Positions 44,811-55,194 of a stretch of DNA of 64,000 nt are shown here, one piece after another (the stretch's first letter is position 1; every line of letters starts with the position of its first letter). This DNA is from Gamarada debralockiae. Its lineage: Eukaryota; Ascomycota; Leotiomycetes; Helotiales; Hyphodiscaceae. Where the stretch lies: positions 33,757 to 97,756 of the forward strand of contig NXFV01000021.1 in NCBI GenBank assembly GCA_002803225.1. Direction: 5' to 3'. The notes below the pieces were generated by a model. The model had not been told where the DNA came from, did not search any database, and saw nothing but the letters and a program-made list of their open reading frames with translations. Position numbers and translations under genes: made by a program.

Positions 44811-46715
44811 ATGGTAGATCATACACCCTGTCTTCGGACAAATCCCCTACGACTCCTGCCCTTGCCAAAGGCATCGTCATCGTCTTCGATTTCCGACATG
44901 AGGTCCAACGAAATCCAGAAACTTCGAGTCCTCATCGCGTCGAATGGATCCAAGGATGTCGCACAAGCTCAAGCACTCGTCGTACGACTATCAAAGAATC
45001 CGAAAATTGAAACCCGAGCAATCGTCGATGAGGAGGCATATCCACATCGATTATCCCAAGAGACGTTTACGCTGCAGAATAAGTCGTTACAACCTTCCAG
45101 ACAGACGGAGGAGTATTACAAGGGAATTGAGCGGGGACAAATCGACTTCTACAAACAGCAGGCGTACGAGTTGTGCAATTGGGCGGATATGATGGTGCTG
45201 GCGCCAATCGATGCGGATACATTTGCGAAGATGCTGCATGGGTTCACAGATTGCCTTCTGCTGGAGATCCTCCGCGGATGGGACGTATCGAAGAAGATTC
45301 TGCTGGTACCTGGAATGACAACCTCAATGTGGGATAATCCGATGACAAAGAAACAATTGAGCAAGGTGCGGAGGAAATGGCAATGGGTCAGGGTTATGCA
45401 GCCAATTCTGTGGCATTACGAAGAGAAGACACTTACGAAGTGCTTGGTGGGTTGGGACGGGTTCAATGAATTGGTGGATGTGATCAAGAATCAGGCGGAG
45501 TTGATGACTATTGGACACGATGTGGATATTGCAGCTGCTGGAGCCGCGAATCTGGCACGACATAACATGAAGACCGATGCATTGCTTCCACCAGAAGTCT
45601 GGACTTTGATATTCGAATATGTTGGAGATTGGGAAGTAGCGAGAGCGCTCAACGTCTACACGACGATTCCTACACCTGTCGAATGGCAACGCAGACCAAA
45701 CGAGCCGAAGACGGAGTTGAACATCTACATGCGATCACTCGAATGGACGATGCTCACCTCACCTGTACCCAAGATAATAGAGAAGTTGAAGGCGGCACCA
45801 AAGGATATGAAATACCTGTCCAGCCTATGCGTTAAGCTCGTCATCAAATTCTGCCTCACAGACATCCTCACCTACCTCGAAGCGAACTTCAAGGATCTCT
45901 TCTGGGCTTCATTCGGTCAGAAGCTCTTACCTACCAAAGCATCTGCCGTCTACGGACGAACCGAGATCCTCGAATGGTGGCGCACATCTCCAACCTTCCT
46001 CTCCAAAGACTACAGCACAGAAGCAATCGACGGCGCCTCAAAATCCGGCTTCGTACACGTCTTAGATTGGTGGCGAAAATCCGGCCTACCCCTCAAATAC
46101 ACCGCATCCGCATTAGAACAAGCTTCCTCGAAAGGTCATATACTTGTACTGGAATGGTGGAAACAAGCAAGTCACCATCAAGGAAGCTACCACGTTGATG
46201 CAGAGACTCGCCACCGTCACGGCCTCCCAGCTGTAGACGAAGGATCCTCCGCACCATCAGAAACCCAATCAGCGCTCGAGCTCAAACCAGGCAAGTCCCT
46301 CCTTGCGGCCGCGCAAAACAACCAGCCTCTTGTCCTGCGCTGGTGGGATAATTCCGGGATCCAAATCCAGTACGCAGACTCCGTCGCAAAGGTCGCTTCT
46401 CAGCACGGCTACGTCGACGTATTGGACGCGTGGCTCGAGCTGAAAGGGGAGAAAATGGCTTTTGATAATCAAGTCCTTGTTCAGCCAACGAAGAACGGAC
46501 ATGTAGAGGTATTAGAATGGTGGAAGAGATTCAGTGAAGGCGACGAGGGCCGTCCGGGCGGGAAGGTCGAGTATAAGACTTGTGATATTGAGGAGGCACT
46601 GGAGGATAGCGTATGCAGTCAGATACAGGAGATGGAGGTTAAGCGGTGGTGGGCGAAGAATGGGCTGAATTTGGGGGTGGATGTTAGTGAGTGGACGAAA
46701 GTCAAGGTCTTGTAA
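44811..46715 (+). CDS. Hal3/PPCDC-like flavoprotein domain fused to WW-rich repeats
   Basis: Single exon, 634 aa; the ATG at 44898 (MRSNEIQ) is a possible alternative start. Residues about 38-225 match the flavoprotein fold of Hal3 and phosphopantothenoylcysteine decarboxylase: LRVLIASNG, WADMMVLAPIDADTFAKMLHGFTDCLLLEILRGWD and VPGMTTSMWDNPMT. The decarboxylase His of HIEL is replaced (AYEL) and the PAMN motif reads PGMT, so catalysis is doubtful. A short F-box-like stretch follows (LLPPEVWTLIFEYVG, about 263-280). The rest has at least six ankyrin-like units marked by ILEWWRTS, VLDWWRKSG, VLEWWKQAS, VLRWWDNSG, VLDAWLELK and VLEWWKRFS. Intact and well formed. The role is probably binding or regulation rather than coenzyme A synthesis. 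Confidence 0.75.
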   Translation: MVDHTPCLRTNPLRLLPLPKASSSSSISDMRSNEIQKLRVLIASNGSKDVAQAQALVVRLSKNPKIETRAIVDEEAYPHRLSQETFTLQNKSLQPSRQTEEYYKGIERGQIDFYKQQAYELCNWADMMVLAPIDADTFAKMLHGFTDCLLLEILRGWDVSKKILLVPGMTTSMWDNPMTKKQLSKVRRKWQWVRVMQPILWHYEEKTLTKCLVGWDGFNELVDVIKNQAELMTIGHDVDIAAAGAANLARHNMKTDALLPPEVWTLIFEYVGDWEVARALNVYTTIPTPVEWQRRPNEPKTELNIYMRSLEWTMLTSPVPKIIEKLKAAPKDMKYLSSLCVKLVIKFCLTDILTYLEANFKDLFWASFGQKLLPTKASAVYGRTEILEWWRTSPTFLSKDYSTEAIDGASKSGFVHVLDWWRKSGLPLKYTASALEQASSKGHILVLEWWKQASHHQGSYHVDAETRHRHGLPAVDEGSSAPSETQSALELKPGKSLLAAAQNNQPLVLRWWDNSGIQIQYADSVAKVASQHGYVDVLDAWLELKGEKMAFDNQVLVQPTKNGHVEVLEWWKRFSEGDEGRPGGKVEYKTCDIEEALEDSVCSQIQEMEVKRWWAKNGLNLGVDVSEWTKVKVL

Positions 46716-46941
46716 ACATGCTGTTGGAGCTGGCCCTGTTGGGTTATCATGGGAGATTGTTTGGTTGCATAGCGTGGCAAAGAACTTATGAAAAAAGGGG
46801 ACTGGAAAATGACCAGATTCCACGGAGTCTCAGAAGTTGATGCTGGCCTCCTGTGACGTCTGACAGCCTAATAAAACCATCGAAACATTCTGCGAAACGT
46901 TCGATCCATCAACAGCGATATTGCACTCTACTTTACTTTAC

Positions 46942-47523
46942 TCAGTTAGTTACACAGACCTTACCAGCCAGTTCAGTCGGAGTCGACAAATTCGCAAAAA
47001 AAGTATTTGTATCAAGTTGCCAAGAAGTACTGAACTGTCCAAGCTCGTACTGAATCCGCCTTTGGCATTGGATAGCCCAGATCCCAAAGCCATTGGCATA
47101 CGGGTGCCGCCCATTCATCATCGCCGGGCTCAATGTCAATACTGAAGCCCTGAGCCCAACCGCATAGTTCAGTAGATGGTGGATCGACCCAGTACTCCAT
47201 GCATGTGCGTGCGAGATGAATGAATTTGCATTTCCATAGAATCCATGAGTTAAGTTTCCATTGGATCCGTAACCCTCGCGTGATACTGGCAGGTATGCAA
47301 GATAGAAGTGGTTGCGAGGAAATCTGACGTCTCGAAAGTTGATAGCGGTCGCTTTGAGGAAATCGACGACATCCCAGCCAATTCTGAGTCGTACGGGCCG
47401 GAGCCACCAGACAGATCTGAGCGTTCTGAAGAGGTTTTGAATACTTCTAACATTGTCAGATTCAGACATAACCCCAGATGATTGTCCATCAACCCGCTGA
47501 TAGAGTAGCATTGCCAATTTCAT
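46942..47523 (-). pseudogene. C-terminal relic of a GH78-type alpha-L-rhamnosidase
   Basis: Recognisable is the end of the six-hairpin catalytic domain: EGYGSNGNLTHGFYGNANSF followed by HAHAWSTGSIHHLLNYAVGLRA, matching the WEGY...HAWSTGP...LGLRP region of fungal GH78 enzymes, then a beta-rich tail (FSTSWQLDTNTFFANLSTPT). The Trp before EGYG has become Arg. Everything upstream (several hundred residues) is missing; the DNA beyond 47530 shows no GH78 match. A truncated remnant. Confidence 0.5.
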
Positions 47524-48713
47524 ACATGTGGGAGTGCAGGGCGGAGTGCTTTAGAGAGGATAGATCCAGAACAACCAGTTTGTCTAAACTCCTTCTTATT
47601 TATTAGCCTAGCACAAAAAACTAATATATTTACAGGTAATGAACTACAAGCACTCCGGATTAGAAAATCTTAGCAAACCAGCAAAACAAGGGCTCACCAA
47701 GTCCAGGAATCGCTCAGAAGCAAGCGCGATGATAGTGAGCAGTTAGGGAAGTTAACCAAAGCGTATGAGGAGAGTAAGGCGGCATATGCTAGGGCGTCTT
47801 AATGAGGAGGATCGAAAATTCAACACTCACCAAATTCGCAAGGCATACGAAGCTGGTAGAACTGGGGATGCTGTTAGATTCTGATATGAGTACAGGGAAA
47901 TGCGATGAAGAACCCGTTACCGCTCGGGAAGCGATAAACAGGAAACTCATAAGGAGGTTTGATTTACGGTAAGCAAGAGCCCTTGGGAATATGTTTCTTT
48001 TGAGAGAGGCATTGAAAATCCTGGCAGCGCTTGGGCAGGAAAGTGTTCTGTTCGCACAGATTCTAAGTAATTGCGAAAACGCCTTGGAAGTATTTTTCCG
48101 ATAGCTCTAAGCCCTACAATGCCATCAACTCAATTTCATTTGATCCGTCGAAGGGGGACGATGCTGAGGCTGAGCAGCTTTTGCTCTGCACTGCCCACAT
48201 GTACCCCGCACTCTGCATCGCCTTCCCTACCACAACATGGAAGGCCGGACATTGATTGACTTGCAATGTTACCCCGATTCTATCACAGCTGCTTACGGAG
48301 TCGAAAGAAATACCTCATACTTAACTTTGTACACATTGTGTGATTTGTGCCCGAGAACTTCCCAGGAGCAGTGGGGAGATAGAAGGCAGTGTTCGTTGTG
48401 TAACGCGAGCGCCACCACCATGACATCACTTTTAAGCTTTTGAAGGTCGCTGGTACTACTCGGCAATAACATTTGACGATGAAAGAACCGAAGTGATGAA
48501 TAAGGGCCAAAGAGAAGACCATGTAGTTCGTATTGATATTGGGCGTCCAAGAAGGCATCTGATTGGGTTTGCCAGGCAATGATTGTGTTCTCCGACTGTG
48601 GATTCATGTGACGTTGAAGCCAATTTGTAGATATAAAGTTTCCATATCCCATAGATCAAGTAAAAGTCAACGCGCCTACCAAGAAGACCAGAATTCAAAC
48701 ACTGTCAATCAAG
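47524..48713. other. Intergenic, nothing recognised
   Basis: It includes an AT-rich start and an open frame on the minus strand (48293-48652) with no known motif. The last part is the promoter of the secreted hydrolase. Confidence 0.35.
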
Positions 48714-49859
48714 ATGACGTGCATCAAATCCATCCTCCCCGTCCTACCATTCCTCATTTCTCTTTCCACAAGTTTCAGCATCTTCCTACCTAACCTTACG
48801 GGTCCCTACCCAGTCGGCACCATTGCTCTCGAACTCATAAACCCCACCACATCGCCGGCTCGCGACCTCATGGTATCGTTCTTCTACCCAACCAGTCCCC
48901 ACGGTCTCTCCGCCTACCCCTTCGCCGCTGATTTCCCCTCCAAAACTGCCGCTTTCTACGACGGAAATATCGGTGTACCTCCCGGTACCGCCGAGGCCGT
49001 AGTCACCCAGTCCCACCTGGATGCTCCAATCTCAGACCCCAGCGAGTTTCCCGTCCTGTTATTTTCACCAGGCTTTGGCGCAACTAGGCTCTTTTATACA
49101 GCGGCGGCTGAGGATATTGCTAGTCTGGGATATATCGTGGTGACGGTGGATCACCCGAATGATACGGCCTTCATCGAGTATCCTGATGGTAGGGTCGCGA
49201 CGAATGTGGTGCCTGTGATCACGTCGGATGATCAGATTATTCCGTATGTAATTGATCGGGTCTCGGATCTGAGGTACGTGCTGGATAGCTTCTCTAATAA
49301 GACATTTATCTCGCAAGTTCCTGGCGTGGAGAAGAGTTGGAAGAGGGATGGGAAGGGGAGAGGAAGTTGCTTCAATGTCGACAAAGCCGGAATCCTCGGC
49401 CACTCTCTCGGTGGCGCTTCCGCTGCCGAAACCATGTTGCTAGACCACCGCTTCATAGCTGGCATCAACCTCGACGGCTCCATCTTTGGGAACGTCTCTA
49501 CCCTTGGTTTGTCCGAACCCTTCTTGCTCATGTCCTCGGCCGTGCACAATCGCACCGACGATCCTACCTGGGTTAGCTTCTGGGCTAATCTCAGAGGGTA
49601 TCGGAGGGAGATTGCGGTAGCCGGAACGCTACACTCGAGTTACACGGATTTGTCGCCCTTGGCAGGTGATGCAGTAGCGTTGGGACTGTTGACTGAGGCT
49701 GAAGTGGAGACGCTTGTTGGGACGATTAATGGGAATAGGATTCTTCAGATTGAGAGTGCCTATATTGGAAGTTTCTTTGATAAATGGTTTAAGGGTGGGA
49801 GTGGTGAGTTGTTGAACGGGCCGAGTAAGTTGTTTCCGGAGGTTAGCTTTGATGATTGA
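48714..49859 (+). CDS. Secreted alpha/beta-hydrolase (PAF-acetylhydrolase/dienelactone hydrolase-like)
   Basis: Single exon, 381 aa with a signal peptide (about residues 1-22). The beta-strand ELINPTTSPARDLMVSFFYP and FPVLLFSPGFGATR (oxyanion region) precede the nucleophile elbow GHSLGG with Ser231. The acid is probably the Asp in GINLDGS and the catalytic His is in GTLHSSYTDL. The arrangement is that of fungal platelet-activating-factor-acetylhydrolase-like esterases. N-glycosylation sites and three or four Cys fit a secreted enzyme. The substrate is unknown. Its 3' end converges on the DUF3500 fragment, 142 bases away. Confidence 0.8.
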   Translation: MTCIKSILPVLPFLISLSTSFSIFLPNLTGPYPVGTIALELINPTTSPARDLMVSFFYPTSPHGLSAYPFAADFPSKTAAFYDGNIGVPPGTAEAVVTQSHLDAPISDPSEFPVLLFSPGFGATRLFYTAAAEDIASLGYIVVTVDHPNDTAFIEYPDGRVATNVVPVITSDDQIIPYVIDRVSDLRYVLDSFSNKTFISQVPGVEKSWKRDGKGRGSCFNVDKAGILGHSLGGASAAETMLLDHRFIAGINLDGSIFGNVSTLGLSEPFLLMSSAVHNRTDDPTWVSFWANLRGYRREIAVAGTLHSSYTDLSPLAGDAVALGLLTEAEVETLVGTINGNRILQIESAYIGSFFDKWFKGGSGELLNGPSKLFPEVSFDD

Positions 49860-50001
49860 GGTTTGGGCGAGGGAATGGAGTGAATCGGGATTAAAGTTGT
49901 TGGGTTGGTGAAATGAACGGAGTTGGTCGACAACCTCTTGATGTATCTAATTGATGACACTCATTGAAACTAGAACCTGGTGACAGCGTTCAATTTATAG
50001 C

Positions 50002-50640
50002 TTATTGTTCCAACAATGCTCTTCCATAATCCCCTCGGTTTGGTAGCCTGTTCACTGTGTGGATATGACATCGAGCTGGGCTTGTATTTGTCAAGAAGAC
50101 TATGGTTTTATCAGTAGAAGTAGTGAAGATACAATGCTGGTCACTTACTGCCACAATGAAAGTCCAATTCTATGAAAGCTACCGGACTGTGGATGCGATA
50201 ATAATAAGGATCTTCGTTGCCGAATTCCCCAATCCAAGCAAAGTATGTCTCGTTCAAGTACTTCTTGAAGAGCATAAGCCGATGGTAGAGCACTGGCTCG
50301 GGGTAATATTCGTTGAATGCTATAAAGAGGTTGATGATAGCTTGTTGCTTGTCTGGTGGGAATTCTGAGACCGGGCAGCCCTCTGCGCACGCCGTGAGCA
50401 CAGACATTTGAACATCAAGCGTGGTCACTCACCGTAAGGCACAACCCTGTTGTCCTGCCTCGCACCACCAAGATGTCTCTCATCAAAAGGATTCCACCTA
50501 TCAGCTGGTAAACTTTTCCCATCCATACCCTTACTCAACGTGGCCTTATCTTGCAGTTCCTTTGGCAGACCTTGCATCAACTTCAAACTCTCCATCTCTT
50601 CAGTCTGGAATAATCTTAGCCCCCTTTGTGTGCGCTGTAG
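50002..50640 (-). pseudogene. C-terminal half of a DUF3500 gene, separated from its N-terminal half
   Basis: Three exons read cleanly on the minus strand: about 50640-50433, 50382-50149 and 50099-50002, with GTGAGT/CAG and GTAAGT/TAG introns. They encode GLRLFQTEEMESLKLMQGLP, WNPFDERHLGGARQDNRVVPY, ETYFAWIGEFGNEDPYYYR, IHSPVAFIELDFHCG and IFLTNTSPARCHIHTVNRLP ending GDYGRALLEQ. This is the second half of the DUF3500 family, whose full form is about 450-500 aa. Upstream of CACACAAAGG the similarity stops abruptly. The matching first half lies at 53545-54352 on the other strand. The half is undamaged but has no start of its own. Confidence 0.75.
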
Positions 50641-51864
50641 AGCATTCTAGAACTTCTAGCATTGAAAGCGCGAATTGAACGCTCTGAGCTTACTGAGAGA
50701 TAGTTGTCCGCAACGTATGGACTCGCTTCGAGAGAAGAATCACTCTAGACGCTTGTCTTTCCTGCATCCATAAATGGCGCTGTCTCCGCGGCCGCCTCTA
50801 CAACGTAGCTGTATACCTGTCACAATAACCAAGCTCCTCTGGAATCCGTAGCAACGATTGTCTCGTCTCCCTTCTTGATAAATGGTGGTGGCCAACTCTG
50901 TTTTTGGAGGTCGAGGACGCCTGGAGACGCTTGAAAGGACAGCGACGATGATGCCCGGCGACAACGAACGTGAAAATGCCGAATATGACGAGAAGGGCCA
51001 GGGTTATTTAAGGAATTTGGCTTTATCGGACGAGATAGTGGGTGGTAGGTCGACTGAACCGGGGATTGAAGCATTGCTTGTTGCGGCAGCGAGGTCTCCA
51101 TCTCGACCATTCAATCCCAGAACTTGGATAACGCACACATTTTCGTCACCGTCCCTGTCATCTTGATATCCTGTCAAGGTCTTTTCCGTCCACAATTCCG
51201 CCTAATATTATGTTCACTGGAGGTTGAGGGAGGGACTCGGATTGCGGGAATAGGAGACCGACGGAAGACTTGTGCTATGGTTGTGTTGTTGGCAGTAGTC
51301 AGTCTATGGGAATGGGTGGTGTTCGATCTCTATAAATCCATGAGCAATTAGCAGATGATAGAGAGGAGACTTGGGGCGGAGTATGAGGGTTTTTGTCCCT
51401 TCCCTTCGCAACCATCTTCTTTGCCTTATTTCCTAGCATATCTCTGGAGAGCAATTGCAAGGAGCTCACGGGATATAATAGGGTACTAACCTCGAGGAAC
51501 AAATAGAACTTCTTTGGTGGCAGATTGTTTGAATTGTGTAATTGACAGACTTATCTCGATAATTATCGTCAGAGTCAAAGTTAAGACTGTCGGAAGGAGA
51601 TGTTGGAGTCAGTCACCTGGACCCGAGGCTGCAGGTTTGTGCAGAAGTAGGACAACTCTTCCATTTCTGCCTACAAATAAAAACTTTGAAGATGCAGCCG
51701 TACATATTGCATGTTCTCTGTATTTTATATTTCTCGGAATTTAAAAGGGTGTGACGTTGTGGAGTTATGCGGGGCGGGGTTCTTGGAGGGTGGGACGAAG
51801 ACATCGAGACCCAAACGAGATTAACAAACAATTGCATTTGAGGTTGAGAGAAGTTCAAGAAGCA
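50641..51864. other. Unassigned stretch between DUF3500 C-half and repeat field
   Basis: Open frames on both strands at 50820-51200 lack domains. If the DUF3500 gene was split by an inversion, this stretch would have been the DNA downstream of the N-half breakpoint or upstream of the gene. Nothing functional was recognised. Confidence 0.3.
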
Positions 51865-51936
51865 AATTCCATTGCCTAGCTATTGTCTAATTCCATTGCC
51901 CAGCCATTATCCAATTCCATTGCCCAGCCGTTGTCC
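51865..51936. repeat. 24-bp tandem repeat, three copies
   Basis: AATTCCATTGCCCAGCC followed by a variable GTTGTCC/ATTATCC/TATTGTCT end is repeated three times, with a partial fourth start (AATTCCAGTTCC). It directly precedes the long duplication. Confidence 0.85.
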
Positions 51937-51960
51937 AATTCCAGTTCCGCACCCGACAGC

Positions 51961-52810
51961 TTGCAATTGTTCCGCGTCGATGAGTGAACATCTGATCGTT
52001 GCTGCGCTCGAGGACCTAAAAGTTATAGTTGTCAGCTGGGGTTGGCCAGCTGAGTAAGAGATCATGAAAGAATCTTGCCAGCCGTTCATCTCTCATCAAA
52101 ACCGGGTCAATCTCGCCAGTACTCGGCAAGCCGCACACAAGGTGTAAGGGCGCCCAAGGGACGCAGCCCAAGGTCCAACTAGTCACTCCGAAGAGTGAAC
52201 GGGAAAGAATCAGAATCCGGGCATATACGCCTCCAAGCTGCGCCTACAAGGAAGAAACCCCCGAGCCAAAGTAGGCCGGTTGACGGGAATCTTGCATGCC
52301 TGTGTACTTCGCAGAGGAGTGGAGCTGCTGCGACAGCCCTGTACATTGGCACAACAGACGCGAGAGAGGACCTCTTACCTGAAGTTTGCAATTGTTCCGC
52401 GTCGATGAGTGAACATCTGGTCGTTGCTGCGCTCGAGGACCTAAAAGTTATAGTTGTCAGCTGGGGTTGGCCAGCTGAGTAAGAGATCATGAAAGAATCT
52501 TGCCAGCCGTTCATCTCTCATCAAAACCGGGTCAATCTCGCCAGTACTCGGCAAGCCGCACACAAGGTGTAAGGGCGCCCAAGGGACGCAGCCCAAGGTC
52601 CAACTAGTCACTCCGAAGAGTGAACGGGAAAGAATCAGAATCCGGGCATATACGCCTCCAAGCTGCGCCTACAAGGAAGAAACCCCCGAGCCAAAGTAGG
52701 CCGGTTGACGGGAATCTTGCATGCCTGTGTACTTCGCAGAGGAGTGGAGCTGCTGCGACAGCCCTGTACATTCGGCACAACAGACGCGACAAAGGATCTC
52801 TTACCTGAAG
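51961..52810. repeat. Direct tandem duplication of about 425 bp
   Basis: The segment starting TTGCAATTGTTCCGCGTCG at 51961 is repeated from 52386. The copies are almost identical: an A/G difference in CATCTGATCG against CATCTGGTCG, one inserted base near GTACATT, and a few changes in the last 30 bases. High identity means a recent duplication. The open frames in it are the same in both copies and show no domain, so I do not call genes. It separates the two DUF3500 halves. Confidence 0.9.
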
Positions 52811-52887
52811 CGCGATCTTGATCCATCCCAGCCAGTTCTTTGTGTGTGGAGCCGAGGAGATGAACTGTTGAATGGGATGAAGTATTT

Positions 52888-53040
52888 GGGAAGGGTTGAG
52901 AGGTTGGGTGGAGGGTGTTGTGTGGTGCGATGATGTTGAAGAAGGTGGGAAGGGTTGAGAGGTTGCGTGGAGGGTGTTGTGTGGTGCGATATATGTTGAG
53001 AAGGTGGGGAGGGTTGAGAGTTGGGCAGAGGGTGGTGTCG
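52888..53040. repeat. 59-bp G-rich tandem repeat, about 2.5 copies
   Basis: Units begin GGGAAGGGTTGAGAGGTTG at 52888 and 52947, with a degraded third from 53006. They share GGAGGGTGTTGTGTGGTGCG. G-rich on the plus strand. Confidence 0.85.
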
Positions 53041-53170
53041 TTGGATGCGGTGTATGTTGAAGAAGGAAAATGGAAATCTGCGAGAAAAAATGGCCGTATA
53101 TATAGGCTAGGAGAGGCGACAAGAATTTCCAGATCAACGACTAAAATTTGGCGCTATGGCCGGATTGGGA

Positions 53171-53203
53171 ACATCAAAAACACATCAAAAACACATCAAA
53201 AAC
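53171..53203. repeat. 11-bp tandem repeat, three copies
   Basis: ACATCAAAAAC occurs three times in a row, upstream of the DUF3500 N-terminal fragment. Confidence 0.85.
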
Positions 53204-53544
53204 TTAATTTGAATGAATGCAGTAGCACTTTTGATTTCTAATAACGAGAAAGGAGAATTTATTGCAAGATATCCTTATACGAGGAGAGATGCAGTTCAGA
53301 ATTGCTGAATGCAGTAAGCGCGATTTCAGGAAGTGTGGAAGCTGTGGCGCTGATCATCACAGGGATGCTGTCCGGGATCAAACGATCTCATTCGCCCAAT
53401 CATCCGGCTTGACTCCTACATGCCCAGCTTTTGTCACACCCACAATGTACTGTACAGGGGTAGCAGCAGACGAGAATATATCACTATTCCCAATCCCAGT
53501 CTCCTCAAACGTGAAATACTAAACCTACTAACGAAACAGCAAAC

Positions 53545-54352
53545 ATGACAGCTCCCCGAACATCCGGCTACCTCCAATCCTCCGACCCCTCACGGCCACG
53601 CTCCGACGCTGCGGTCCCCTTCCGCGACATCATACCATCTCCCTCTCATCCTCGAATTGCGGGCATAGCGGACAATGATGCGCTGAGTTGGTGCGAGTCG
53701 CGACGGCAGATCGAGGCGCCTGCATGGTTGATAAACAGGTTCACGAGCGATGGAGTTGTGAGAGAAGGCTTATATCAGTATGCCGAGGATGAGCGCGCGC
53801 CGACGGAGCAGGTGATGAGGAAGACGGAGGAGTTATTGGGCGTTTTGAGTGAGGAGCAGAGGAAAGAGGCTCGTTGTGGGGAAGTGACGGATGATGAGTT
53901 TAGATTGTGGTCAAATCCGGAGCTATATGTGAATCCTGGTATATGTCCCTTCAAGCACTCGGATTACAGGAGGACTTCGACTTGACGAATGCAGCCTCGA
54001 AATCCAATCAGCAATCCATGCCATCCTCAAGGCCTCTTTCTCAGCTCAGGGATATGCCAAAGTCCTAGGTTGTTGCCTCACAAATGACTTCCTAGGTCAT
54101 CTCGTGAACGGCAAGAAAGTGCTCAACGAACAGTCTTACAACTTCCGACTTTTCGGCACTCCATCCCTCTCTACGCCGTGGGGTTACACGTTCTTCGGGC
54201 ATCACCTCTATCTCGCCGTCGTATTTTCGGGCAAGAGAATGGTTAATGGTCCTACTTTCATGGGTGCGGAGCCGGATCAAATTGATGAGGGTCCTCACAA
54301 GGCAGAGCCAGGTGCAAAACGGGCTCAACGATTCAAACACGCTGCCCGCTAG
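53545..54352 (+). pseudogene. N-terminal half of a DUF3500 gene
   Basis: Exons 53545-53938 and 53970-54352 give 258 aa. The intron between them would be only 31 nt (GTATAT...TACAG), very short for a fungus, but removing it restores the family order: LWSNPELYVNPG followed by GLRLDECSLEIQSAIHAIL, NDFLGHLVNGKKVLNEQSYN, RLFGTPSLSTPWGYTFFGHH and GPTFMGAEPDQIDEGPHK. Similarity to DUF3500 ends at EGPHK; the last 17 residues (AEPGAKRAQ...) are not family sequence and run into a TAG. The other half of the family lies at 50002-50640 on the minus strand, facing away. DUF3500 proteins have no known activity. Possibly still expressed as a truncated protein. Confidence 0.75.
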
Positions 54353-54519
54353 GACACGTGCATGGTTGTATTTCAAAAGTCATGAAAACAAGCAACCTTA
54401 AATTGTTCAAAATGTTTGAGTGATGCTCTGGGGTAATTTTCTGCCGACCGACCGAACGATGCATCCTATTCGGATAGGCGGTGAGTCCAACGTGATAGGG
54501 GCGGTTATGTCACCTTGAA

Positions 54520-55194
54520 TTATTCAACCAATTTCAAAAATTCGGCATTGGGAAGAGTAACTCGATCATTCCCGACCCTTAATTCATGTGCCAGTTCACA
54601 TTTACAAGGTACCAGTCTCGATCGCTCAAACAAAGTGAAAATCAGTCCTCTACTTCTATTCACCTCGTCTTCCGTCACCTCCTCAAAAATCCGAACGATT
54701 TGGGCTTGGCTTTGAGCCTGGGCTTGAATTTGTGCCTACTTTAGTCGCTAATTAGCTGCGGAACATTGGCATCTTGTTTTCAATTTGTACGTACCATGGC
54801 TTCAGCTTGTGCTTGTCCCAAGCGAAAGTCCTCATCTAGCAAATCCTGCATCTCCGTCTTCACCTTTGACCATTTGGATCGCGAATAATGCCGGGTTGAA
54901 GGGCAGTTGGGTCCGTTGGTGGCGATATATGAGAGCAAAAGCTGCTCCCATCGTTCCAATCCGCTGATGAAGGGGCCTGCATATGCGGGGGTCGTTGCAT
55001 TGATGATTTGGATATTTGCCAGGACTATTCTAAATCAGTGCATATGTATTGTAGTTGCTCGTTCAAGGCTTCTTACTGATGTATAGCTTGCGGTAACGCA
55101 AGACTTTCTTGACGGGGAGGTTCAAGACGAAGTTTGGGTGTGGGAAGTTACCCGGAGTGTACATTGGAGGAAGTTGGGCTGCTTGATTCGACAT
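54520..55194 (-). CDS. Small orphan protein, three exons
   Basis: Found by splicing: exons 55077-55194 (ATG at 55192-55194), 54795-55024 and 54520-54735, joined in phase by GTAAGA/TAG and GTACGT/TAG introns; 187 aa. It begins MSNQAAQLPPMYTPGNFPHP, continues LNLPVKKVLRYRKLYIILAN and LERWEQLLLSYIATNGP, has a Gln/Ala run (AQIQAQAQSQAQIVRIF) just after the second intron, and ends RSRLVPCKCELAHELRVG and PNAEFLKLVE. Charged, without a signal peptide or membrane span. I do not recognise the family. Three clean exons with no stops argue that the gene is real. The open frame on the opposite strand at 55134-55448 overlaps exon 1 and is a shadow. Confidence 0.55.

Noticed and set aside
52179..53137. Open frames in the duplicated repeats
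   Set aside because: Identical in both copies only because of the duplication; no domain and low complexity at the ends.
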